A stretch of DNA of 64,000 nucleotides from Marinobacter sp. 1-4A. GTDB taxonomy: Bacteria > Pseudomonadota > Gammaproteobacteria > Pseudomonadales > Oleiphilaceae. Every line of letters starts with the position of its first letter. Positions within the stretch are counted from its first letter, which is position 1. Of the stretch, positions 39,020 through 47,194 are shown piece by piece. Where the stretch lies: NCBI RefSeq assembly GCF_016597725.1, contig NZ_VCGY01000002.1, forward strand, positions 62,001-126,000. The letters are read 5' to 3'. Both the position numbers and the translations under genes were made by a program. The notes under the pieces were generated by a model. That model saw only the letters and a list, made by a program, of their open reading frames with translations, searched no databases and was not told the origin of the DNA.

Positions 39020-41734
39020 TCAAATAAGTCCATAACGCCGTGCAATGGCAACGGCTTGAGTTCGACTGGAAGCATTCAGTTTGGAGTTTATGTTTCGCAG
39101 ATGAGTACGCACGGTACTGTCTGACACAAACAGCTTTTCCGACATGGCGCTATTTGAGTACCCTTCCGACAATAGCTGTAGAACTCGGGTTTCTTTTCGC
39201 GTTAGAGCATTCAGGGTCGGCTCTTCTGCATCAGGCAATACGGCGGTCGACAATAACGCAGGCCCAAACGCCTCAATTAAACTCTCAAGATAGCTAACAA
39301 AAACCGGATCACTTTGACGTCCAGCCTCACGAAATGTTTGATGGTAAAGTTTGACCGCCATGCCTGCCGCTGCGCCTTCATCTACAAACAAACGTACATA
39401 TCCCTCTGCGCAACAGGTTGGCATAATCTCGGCCATCACTTCAATCGAGTCTTCCAGCCGATTACAGCGATACTGTGCAATGGCTTTGAACAGTTTCAGT
39501 TTCAGGACCCGTCGGTATAATAAACAGTTTTGCGCTTCCGCTATTTCCATCTCGAGTGGTGCGAGCGCAGCTTGAGGGTCACCGGCAAGTACTTCCCAGC
39601 GCAGGCGGGCCATTTCCATATATTGTAAATCGTTTGCAGGCATCCTATGTTTGCGAACTCGCCGCCAAAGCTCCTCATTGCCCGCCCTGTCAAGCTCCTG
39701 CTTTGCCGCTTCCGGTCGTCCCTGCGCCAAAAATAGCCGCGATCGCTCAAGCCTAGCCGTTGCTACGACCCTTGGTAGTTTTCTGATCCTACCCATGTGC
39801 TCCAACTCAGTCAGCGCTTGAAATGCCCGATCAACATCCCCACAGTTGAACGCTAATCTCGAAAGCATAATATCGCTAATTAACATATGGTCGGGCAATC
39901 CGGCTTCCCGCACCAGTGGACCGTATACGTGCAATAAGCGGGCGGCCAGCTCTAGATCGTTTGCTTCATAGACAGTGTTTGCATGCAATACGCCAGCCCA
40001 TGCATTCCCACTGGTATGGCTAAAGTCATAAGTCGAGCTTGTCGCACCGACAGCCAAGCGAAAACGTGCAGCCGCTTGTTTCTGCCGTCCTTCCTGAAGG
40101 TCTATCAACCCTTCCAAAGATTCTGAGTACATGGAGTTGAAGGAACTTGAGTGACTAAACTGGGCGTCTCTGGCTCCGTCAATGAGCTGGCGAGCCTGAT
40201 CGTACTTACCCATGACAGAAAAAACATTCGCTCGAGAGTTAATCGAGACAATATCTGCAAACGGTGCAAAACCTGAGAGCTCGTTGCCGTCAGTGCGGCC
40301 TAGTTCACTGGCTTCCTCATAGCGGTCCATCATGCCCATCATGAGAGGCTTGAACGCAAGAATGTGTGATTTAACTACAGGATTCACTGAGGCTTCCAAG
40401 TTAGTATTCGAAAGCATATCAAGCGCCTCGTCCGGGCCACTAGTAAACCCGACAGCCCATATGTAAATCATTTCGAGAAGCTCATACTTGCTGAGCTGAT
40501 CTGCTGGAAGTTCACCCAGCCAGCGCGCGAGAAGCTTCATCCGCCCCTGCGATAACAATCGCTCGGCATGCGCATCCAACAAGAACATTGCGCGATCAAA
40601 CGCACGCCCCTCGATTGCATGATCAATTGCGGGAACAAAGCGCCCTGAGTTCTCGTACCATTCTGATGCAGCCAAATGAAGACCCGACACTTCATTAGGA
40701 TACTTTGCGTGCAGTACGGAGCGTAAAAACTCTGCAAACAAACTGTGGTAACGGTAAGTTAGCTGCTCGTGTTCAATAGGCGCAAGAAAAGCGCTGCGAG
40801 TATCCAGATGGCGTAGCATTGCTGCGCTATCACACTCAGGCACAAGAGCGTTACACAAGGACGGAGTCAGATGGCGAAGAATACTCGTGCGCAACAAAAA
40901 CGACTTAATTTTATCAGGCTGCTGCTCAAGCACATCGTGTGCAAGATAGTCTGCAACAGCATCGTTTTCACCTGAAAAACGATGAATGAAAGACTGCGGG
41001 CTCGCATTACCTTCAAGCGCCAACGAAGCCAACCAAAGTGCTGTTGCCCAGCCTTCCGAGCGATTATGGATATGAATTAGGTCGTCTTGCGTCAATTCCA
41101 ATTGACGCCTGTTCACCAAAAATTCGACGGTCTCATCAACTGAAAAACGCAGTTCAGAAACATCAATCTCCAGCAGTTGTCCTCGCGCTCTCAGGCGTCC
41201 AAGGCCCAGCTCCGGCACGTGCCTAGAGCCTATGATAATTTGCCCACTTGCAGGCAAGTGCTCGATTATTTCCCGAATAAGCCCGAGAACAGACTGCTCA
41301 TGAATCTTCTCGAAATCATCTATGAATAGAGCAAACGCAGACCGCTTTTCGGACAGTCTAGCCACTATATTAAAAGCCGCCTCACTGGCAGTCCGGCGCT
41401 CAATGGACTCATCATTAAACGTGTAGCCTTCATTTTCTGTTAGCTGTGAGACTGTCGCGTTGAGACAAAACAAAAATCGTGAGACATCATTATCGGCGTC
41501 ATCAATAGTAAGCCAAGCCGTAGCAATTCCGGCGCTGTTCATCCGAGACATGCTCTGAGTCATTGCAGTGGTTTTGCCAAATCCTGCAGAAGCACGAACG
41601 ACGATCAGCTTAGCCGCAGAAGCAGACAATATTTTTTGGCACAGCTCAGCGCGCTCAACTTGAGCAGCTCTGGAGGCAGGTGGGTTGAGTTTGCTAACCA
41701 TTAGAAAACGCTTGGGCGTTTGGGAAACAAGCAT
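39020..41734 (-). CDS. MalT-like ATP-dependent LuxR-family transcriptional activator
   Basis: A 904-residue STAND regulator of the MalT type. A Walker A ASAGFGKTT lies at 48-56, followed by LTIDDADND and LFIDDFEKIHE. A winged-helix region, a long TPR-like helical sensor (about 340-800) and a C-terminal LuxR domain follow (LTRKETRVLQLLSEGYSNSAMSEKLFVSDSTVRTHLRNINSKL). MalT-type proteins activate uptake genes when a small inducer is bound with ATP. It sits between aacS and dctQM and probably binds the 20-bp dyads. ATG 41734 is the likely start (GGAG 11 bases upstream); 41701 is possible. Confidence 0.88.
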   Translation of the reverse strand: MLVSQTPKRFLMVSKLNPPASRAAQVERAELCQKILSASAAKLIVVRASAGFGKTTAMTQSMSRMNSAGIATAWLTIDDADNDVSRFLFCLNATVSQLTENEGYTFNDESIERRTASEAAFNIVARLSEKRSAFALFIDDFEKIHEQSVLGLIREIIEHLPASGQIIIGSRHVPELGLGRLRARGQLLEIDVSELRFSVDETVEFLVNRRQLELTQDDLIHIHNRSEGWATALWLASLALEGNASPQSFIHRFSGENDAVADYLAHDVLEQQPDKIKSFLLRTSILRHLTPSLCNALVPECDSAAMLRHLDTRSAFLAPIEHEQLTYRYHSLFAEFLRSVLHAKYPNEVSGLHLAASEWYENSGRFVPAIDHAIEGRAFDRAMFLLDAHAERLLSQGRMKLLARWLGELPADQLSKYELLEMIYIWAVGFTSGPDEALDMLSNTNLEASVNPVVKSHILAFKPLMMGMMDRYEEASELGRTDGNELSGFAPFADIVSINSRANVFSVMGKYDQARQLIDGARDAQFSHSSSFNSMYSESLEGLIDLQEGRQKQAAARFRLAVGATSSTYDFSHTSGNAWAGVLHANTVYEANDLELAARLLHVYGPLVREAGLPDHMLISDIMLSRLAFNCGDVDRAFQALTELEHMGRIRKLPRVVATARLERSRLFLAQGRPEAAKQELDRAGNEELWRRVRKHRMPANDLQYMEMARLRWEVLAGDPQAALAPLEMEIAEAQNCLLYRRVLKLKLFKAIAQYRCNRLEDSIEVMAEIMPTCCAEGYVRLFVDEGAAAGMAVKLYHQTFREAGRQSDPVFVSYLESLIEAFGPALLSTAVLPDAEEPTLNALTRKETRVLQLLSEGYSNSAMSEKLFVSDSTVRTHLRNINSKLNASSRTQAVAIARRYGLI

Positions 41735-42051
41735 AGCGCTTAACAGCTCCGGCTTTAAATCAAATACCAACTACTCGCTCAGCGGGCCCGTAGGGCGCGG
41801 CTGTTCAGTTCTGAACGTTTGGACATAAACGCAAAAGCCTATCACAGAAAGCTGAACCCTCAGCAACATTCCCTGCCGCACAGCCTTAACTCTCGAATTC
41901 GTCGGTTACGACGATGTTGCGCTAGCCCACCACGCTTATTCTTGAATTCACCTATTGCTGGCAAGGCCATGAGCTCCTTGCCACAGTCGATGCTGATACA
42001 CACAAACTCAATAAAAACAAGCCGACCCTCTGGGGCGTAGTGGGGACAAGC
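41735..42051. promoter_or_regulatory. Divergent luxR/dctQM control region with one dyad operator
   Basis: This 317-base gap holds no convincing gene. The 20-bp dyad (TTCGTCG-GTTA-CGACGATGT) occurs at 41898-41917, oriented toward dctQ and 135 bases before its start. It matches the two sites in the dctP/aacS gap at 17 or more of 20 positions. Confidence 0.7.
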
Positions 42052-42606
42052 ATGTACGGTATTGGTCGATTTTTATCTATGGTCACGAATTTGATGACCA
42101 TACTCGGCGGGCTAGCAATCGCGTTAATGATGCTACACATCACTCTGGACGTTGCTAGTCGCTATCTTCTTAACTCGCCCATTCCGGGCACCATTTCCAT
42201 TGTTTCCTATTACTACATGGTTATTGCGGTATTCATTCCTCTGGCATTCGCTGAACAGAAAAACGCTCACATTTCAGTCGAAGTGATTACAGCCCGATTC
42301 CCGATTTGGATACAGCGCAACCTGGAACGCCTGTCTTTTCTTCTGTCGACAATCGTCTTTTCACTGCTGTCTGTTCGCACATGGGAAGAAGCAGAGAAAA
42401 AAAGGAGTTTTGGTGCTTCGGTTGTGCAAGGCAGCGACGCCATTCCTATCTGGATCACCTATTACGTGCTGCCCCTTGGCTGCGGGCTCATGACGCTGGT
42501 GGTTTTTTACAAACTGGCAAATTCCTGCCTGAGGACAAAATCAGGACTGGATACGTTTACAGCGCAAGCCGACGACCTGAACGCTAATGACGGGGTGGAA
42601 GAATAA
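42052..42606 (+). CDS. TRAP transporter small membrane subunit (DctQ type)
   Basis: A 184-residue protein with four helices and the DctQ signature MLHITLDVASRYLLNSPIPGTISIVSYYYMV. The loop after it, FAEQKNAHISVEVIT, is also typical. The start at ATG 42052 follows GGGGACAAGC; the in-frame GTG 42040 has no ribosome site. It precedes dctM by two bases. The periplasmic partner is the dctP gene 5.4 kb away. Confidence 0.9.
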   Translation: MYGIGRFLSMVTNLMTILGGLAIALMMLHITLDVASRYLLNSPIPGTISIVSYYYMVIAVFIPLAFAEQKNAHISVEVITARFPIWIQRNLERLSFLLSTIVFSLLSVRTWEEAEKKRSFGASVVQGSDAIPIWITYYVLPLGCGLMTLVVFYKLANSCLRTKSGLDTFTAQADDLNANDGVEE

Positions 42607-42608
42607 CA

Positions 42609-43913
42609 ATGTCTGACGTACAAATTGGACTATCCGGGCTCGGGATATTAGTTGCACTTCTTGCATTAAGAGTTCCGATTGGTGTCTCTTTAATCGGGGT
42701 TTCCTTCGGTGGACTCTGGTACATGATGGGGTGGAAAATTGCCTGGGGCTCCCTCGGCATTATTCCTTACCAGTTCGCCTCGAACTGGGTATTAAGCTCT
42801 GTACCGATGTTTTTATTGCTGGGGTTTGTTTGCTACCACACCCAGCTCACACAAGGGATGTTTCGCGCTGCTCGAATGTGGCTATCAGGTGTGCCCGGAG
42901 GGCTGGCAATCGCGGCAGTGTTCGGTTCTGCAGGCTTTGCAGCAGTTTCCGGGTCGTCCGTAGCTTGCTCAGCGGCTATGGGTAAGATCGCCGTTCCGGA
43001 AATGATTCGCCATCGCTACCATCCTGAACTGGCTACGGGCACGGTTGCAGTAGCAGGTACAATCGGGGCTTTGATACCACCCTCAATAATCATGATCCTT
43101 TACGGCATTATCGCGCAGCAGTCCATTACAGGGCTATTCCTTGGGGGCATCAGCGCAGGCATTCTAACCGCTATCGGCTATGTCGTTGTGATTTTGATAC
43201 GAGTAAAGCTCAACCCCTCGCTCGCACCCGATACGAATGAAGTCATTCCCACCGTCGAGAAAATCCGCGCACTGAAGGACACTTGGCCTGTATTGCTAAT
43301 TATGATTGGTATATTCAGTGGTTTGTTCGGTGGCATCTTCACTGCTACCGAGGCGGGTGCTGTTGGTGCTTTTCTTTCCCTCGTAGTAGCTGCACTTAAA
43401 CGAAGCCTCAACTGGGCTCGTTTTCGCAACGCGATTCTTGAGACGCTGATGACAACCGGCGCTCTTATCATTATCGCGGTTGGCGCCAGCCTGCTCACTC
43501 GATTTCTGGCGTTATCCGGGGCGGGAGATTACTTATCCGAATTGATAATAAGCCTGAACTCGGGCCACTTCATGCTGCTTTTTGCAATCGTTCTGATCTA
43601 CGTATTTCTAGGTATGTTCCTTGAGCCCATCGGAGCCATGTTGCTGACTCTTCCCATCATATTGCCAATCGTCGACAGTGCCGGCCTTAACCTACTCTGG
43701 TTCGGTGTAGTACTAACAAAGTTACTGGAGATAGGCATGATAACACCGCCAATCGGCATGAACGTGTTTGTGATTAAAAGCGTTGTAGGCAATCTGGCTT
43801 CTACCTCAGCGATCTTTCGGGGCATATTCTGGTTCTTGGTCATGGACTTCGTGATTCTGATATTTCTGGTCGCAGTTCCCGAGGTCGTTCTTTTCCTCCC
43901 TTCTCTGGAGTGA
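42609..43913 (+). CDS. TRAP transporter large membrane subunit (DctM type)
   Basis: A 434-residue permease with about 12 helices. DctM signatures include SGVPGGLAIAAVFGSAGFAAVSGSSVACSAAMG, AVAGTIGALIPPSIIMILYG and the C-terminal LEIGMITPPIGMNVFVI. It carries out Na+-coupled substrate import together with DctQ and the periplasmic DctP. It is the second gene of the dctQM pair. Confidence 0.95.
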   Translation: MSDVQIGLSGLGILVALLALRVPIGVSLIGVSFGGLWYMMGWKIAWGSLGIIPYQFASNWVLSSVPMFLLLGFVCYHTQLTQGMFRAARMWLSGVPGGLAIAAVFGSAGFAAVSGSSVACSAAMGKIAVPEMIRHRYHPELATGTVAVAGTIGALIPPSIIMILYGIIAQQSITGLFLGGISAGILTAIGYVVVILIRVKLNPSLAPDTNEVIPTVEKIRALKDTWPVLLIMIGIFSGLFGGIFTATEAGAVGAFLSLVVAALKRSLNWARFRNAILETLMTTGALIIIAVGASLLTRFLALSGAGDYLSELIISLNSGHFMLLFAIVLIYVFLGMFLEPIGAMLLTLPIILPIVDSAGLNLLWFGVVLTKLLEIGMITPPIGMNVFVIKSVVGNLASTSAIFRGIFWFLVMDFVILIFLVAVPEVVLFLPSLE

Positions 43914-43935
43914 GTTCCGAGCTAATCAACCTGAA

Positions 43936-43971
43936 CCGCTGCTCTGCTGGAGCCGACTCCGGTAGCAGCGG
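43936..43971 (+). terminator. Hairpin after dctM
   Basis: CCGCTGCT (43936-43943) pairs with AGCAGCGG (43964-43971), with an inner GGAG/CTCC stem (43949-43960). No T-run; probably a transcript 3' end. Confidence 0.45.
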
Positions 43972-44055
43972 ATCACGGAATAGTCTCTCTGATTAATTGC
44001 GTACACCTGTACGCTGAAGTACCGTGTTGCCATCGCAAATACGGACTCTTTACCA

Positions 44056-44721
44056 ATGATCACATCGCAATCTCTATCAACCCCAACTCACCAGCGCATA
44101 GAAGAATGGCTGAATAGCGCCACCCATGGCATTGGCGCATTGCTCAGCGTAATCGGCACCATCATATTGATCGCTGGCGCCACCCAGCTGCACGATACTT
44201 GGAAAATCATCAGTTTCAGCATATTCGGCGCCTCCCTGATTTTGCTATACATGGCCTCTGCCCTGTATCACGGCGCTCGCCGCCCCGAGCTGAAAAAATC
44301 CTTTAAAACTCTGGACCACTGCGCGATTTTTCTCCTAATTGCAGGCACCTATACGCCATTTCTTCTGGTAAACATGCGTGGAGCTGTAGGCTGGACACTG
44401 TTCGCCATAATCTGGTCGTTAGCCATTACCGGGGTAGTGCTGAAAATCACCTTCGCCAACCGATTCAAGCTTGCACGTGTAGGCATCTATGTAGCCATGG
44501 GCTGGCTCATTACGTTTGCATCCTCAGATCTGGTGGCAAGCCTGAACGAAACTGCGCTAAACCTCACGATTGCTGGCGGCATCGTTTACACCGCTGGCGT
44601 TGCCTTCTATTTGGCCGACCGTATTCCCTATATGCATGCGGTTTGGCACCTATTCGTAATCGGCGGCAGTGCCTGTCATTTCAGTGCCATTTATTTTGGT
44701 GTACTTCCGTACGCGACATGA
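44056..44721 (+). CDS. TrhA/hemolysin III family membrane protein
   Basis: A 221-residue protein with seven helices of the PAQR/hemolysin III family. Hallmarks are EEWLNSATHGIGALLSVIGT near the N-terminus, YMASALYHGARRPELKKSFKTLDHCAIFLLIAGTYTPF, and MHAVWHLFVIGGSACHFSAI at the C-terminus with the metal-ligand His residues. Bacterial members affect membrane homeostasis; hemolysin is a historical label. It stands alone between the TRAP genes and the acyl-CoA operon. Confidence 0.93.
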   Translation: MITSQSLSTPTHQRIEEWLNSATHGIGALLSVIGTIILIAGATQLHDTWKIISFSIFGASLILLYMASALYHGARRPELKKSFKTLDHCAIFLLIAGTYTPFLLVNMRGAVGWTLFAIIWSLAITGVVLKITFANRFKLARVGIYVAMGWLITFASSDLVASLNETALNLTIAGGIVYTAGVAFYLADRIPYMHAVWHLFVIGGSACHFSAIYFGVLPYAT

Positions 44722-44792
44722 TGGCAGCAATTAATAAGCGTGCTACTCTTCTGATACATTGAATCCAGTTTCATTTGTAGGAAGATACTAAC

Positions 44793-45575
44793 GTGGACAC
44801 CCCTGCCGTTCGCATTGAAGAACAAGGTCATATTTGCACCATCATTCTAGACCGCCCTGACAAGAAAAATGCCGTAGACGGCCCTACGGCAGCCGCTCTT
44901 TTAGCGGCTTTCGAGCACTTCGAGGCCGCTCCAAACTTACGTGTCGCCGTTCTTTGGGGTGCGAATGGGACCTTCTGTTCCGGCGCTGACCTAACAGCAA
45001 TGCACGACCCCAAAACCCGCAACAACATTGATTCCGAAGGTAAGGACGACGGCCCAATGGGCCCGACCCGCATGGCATTAAGCAAACCTGTAATCGCGGC
45101 TGTATCAGGTTACGCGGTGGCAGGCGGCCTTGAATTGTCGCTGCTGTGTGATTTGCGGGTAGTCGAAGAGTCCGCCGTGTTCGGCGTGTTTTGCCGGCGT
45201 TGGGGGGTGCCATTGATTGATGGCGGAACAGTACGCCTGCCCCGCGTAGTCGGTCAGTCCCGTGCTCTGGATATGATCCTAACGGGCCGTCCGGTGAAAG
45301 CAGATGAAGCCTTTCAGATGGGGCTTGCGAATCGCGTTGTTTCCCATGGAGAAAGCCGCGATGCAGCTGAGGCGCTGGCTCGGCAAATCGCAGAATTCCC
45401 TCAACAATGCATGCTGGCAGATCGTGCATCCGCCTACCGCCAATGGGAATTACCTTTGGCAGACGCCCTGCGCAATGAAGGCAAGAAGGGCTATCCCATC
45501 GTGTTCGAAGAGGCCATTGCAGGCGCCCAACGGTTTGCCAAGGGTGCAGGCCGCCACGGCGAATTCAATAACTAA
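44793..45575 (+). CDS. Enoyl-CoA hydratase/isomerase (crotonase) family protein
   Basis: A 260-residue crotonase-fold enzyme. The two oxyanion-hole regions are ANGTFCSGADLTAM and AAVSGYAVAGGLELSLLCDLRV. The catalytic Glu region reads FCRRWGVPLIDGGTVRLPRVVG. It has crotonase-like rather than full hydratase features, so the reaction is open. GTG 44793 follows AGGAAG by eight bases. It heads an operon with an acyl-CoA ligase (26 bases on) and a biotin-dependent acyl-CoA carboxylase. Confidence 0.9.
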   Translation: MDTPAVRIEEQGHICTIILDRPDKKNAVDGPTAAALLAAFEHFEAAPNLRVAVLWGANGTFCSGADLTAMHDPKTRNNIDSEGKDDGPMGPTRMALSKPVIAAVSGYAVAGGLELSLLCDLRVVEESAVFGVFCRRWGVPLIDGGTVRLPRVVGQSRALDMILTGRPVKADEAFQMGLANRVVSHGESRDAAEALARQIAEFPQQCMLADRASAYRQWELPLADALRNEGKKGYPIVFEEAIAGAQRFAKGAGRHGEFNN

Positions 45576-45601
45576 AATAGAAAATAAAAGAGGGTAATAC
45601 T

Positions 45602-47125
45602 ATGACAACAACTTACCTCGACCTGATTAACCGCGGTGCAAAAGCTTACCCAAACCGCACAGCTATTATCTACCGGGATCAGTCCTTTACGTTCCGTGAA
45701 GTGGATGAACTAAGCAGCCGTCTGGCAAACGCCATGAGCGCATCAGGGATAAAACAGGGACACTGCATCGCCTTGCTGCTCAACAACGGCCCTTACAGCG
45801 TTCCGGTGGATTTTGCCTGTGTGAAAAAAGGCATTAACCGCGTTCCTTTGAATAGCCGTCTCTCTGTTCGCGAACATGCAAAAATGTTGCAGGAAACCGG
45901 AGCCCAAATGCTGATATTCGGAGCGGATCTGGCCGATCATGCCGCTGCTCTGAAAGCCGAGCTGCCGGAGCTGGAGTGCCTGGGGCTGGACAGCAAGCTG
46001 GAAGGTGGCGTTGACCTTGCCGAGGCAGCCAGCGCCCAATCGGCCATAGCGCCAGAGATTACCGTGCAAGGCGACGATGTAGTGGCCACCCTGTTTACTT
46101 CGGGTACCACCGGCACGCTCAAAGCGGCGCAGCACACTCAGGCCTCCTATGCTGCAATCTGCAAAAACGTTTTGATGAACGTAATCAGCCCGGAGCACGA
46201 TGATGCCATGCTGCATGCCGCATCGTTGATCCATGCCAGCGGTGTGTTCGTGCTGCCTTTCTGGTTGCGCGGTGCCAGAACAGTGATTATGGATTCTTTT
46301 GATCCCACTCTTTATCTGGAACTGATCGCCAAAGAAAAAATTACGGCCATCAATCTGGTTCCTACCATGCTGCAAATGCTGCTGGGTCACCCACAGGTGG
46401 AATCAACCGACGCATCCAGCCTCAAGCACATCATCTATGGTGCCTCCCCCATGCCGCGCCCAGTCATCGAAAAGGCCATGGAAATCTGGGGGCAGGAGCG
46501 TTTCTGGCAATACTACGGTCAAACCGAATGCCCGCTGGGCATGACTGTGTTGCGCCCTGAAGATCATCATGGCGACTTGCTCGGCTCATGCGGTCGCCCC
46601 TGCGTCGATGTGGAACTCCGGCTGGTAGATGAAGCCGGAAACGACGTACCTGAAGGCCAGCCCGGCGAAATTCTGGTGCGCACACCCATCACCATGAAAG
46701 GCTATTACACCGCCCCCGAACTGAACGCCGAAACCTTTACGGAAGACGGTTGGCTGAGAACCCGTGACGTCGCCGTTTTTGATGAGCGAGGCTTTCTGCA
46801 CATGAAAGACCGCACATCCGACATGATTATCACCGGTGGATACAACGTCTACCCACGGGAAGTTGAAGACGTTCTCATGGGACACCCTGCAGTTGCTGAG
46901 TGCTCTGTGGTAGGCACCAAAGACGAAAAATGGGTTGAAGCAGTCACCGCAGCCATCGCGGTAAAGCCTGATGCCCAAGTAACTGAGGCGGAGCTGCTTG
47001 AATTCATCGGGGACCAGCTCGCATCCTACAAAAAGCCGCGAAAGTTCATCTTTATCGACACCATACCGAAAACGGCCGTAGGTAAACTGAACCGCAAAGC
47101 CTTGCGGGATATGCTAGCAAAATAA
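45602..47125 (+). CDS. AMP-forming acyl-CoA ligase
   Basis: A 507-residue ANL-family ligase. The P-loop TLFTSGTTGTLKAAQHT lies at about 163-180, then YYGQTECPLGMTV, the hinge WLRTRDVAVFDERGFLHMKDRTSDMIITGGYNVYP and the catalytic Lys in TAVGKLNRKALR. It resembles medium/long-chain or aromatic acyl-CoA ligases; the substrate cannot be fixed. It would supply acyl-CoA to the next gene's carboxylase or to the crotonase before it. Confidence 0.9.
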   Translation: MTTTYLDLINRGAKAYPNRTAIIYRDQSFTFREVDELSSRLANAMSASGIKQGHCIALLLNNGPYSVPVDFACVKKGINRVPLNSRLSVREHAKMLQETGAQMLIFGADLADHAAALKAELPELECLGLDSKLEGGVDLAEAASAQSAIAPEITVQGDDVVATLFTSGTTGTLKAAQHTQASYAAICKNVLMNVISPEHDDAMLHAASLIHASGVFVLPFWLRGARTVIMDSFDPTLYLELIAKEKITAINLVPTMLQMLLGHPQVESTDASSLKHIIYGASPMPRPVIEKAMEIWGQERFWQYYGQTECPLGMTVLRPEDHHGDLLGSCGRPCVDVELRLVDEAGNDVPEGQPGEILVRTPITMKGYYTAPELNAETFTEDGWLRTRDVAVFDERGFLHMKDRTSDMIITGGYNVYPREVEDVLMGHPAVAECSVVGTKDEKWVEAVTAAIAVKPDAQVTEAELLEFIGDQLASYKKPRKFIFIDTIPKTAVGKLNRKALRDMLAK

Positions 47126-47194
47126 TTCTGAATCGCTGATTCTACAAGTAAAACCGGCAGTTAAAACAGGTAGTTAAAACAAAAAGGTACGTGA

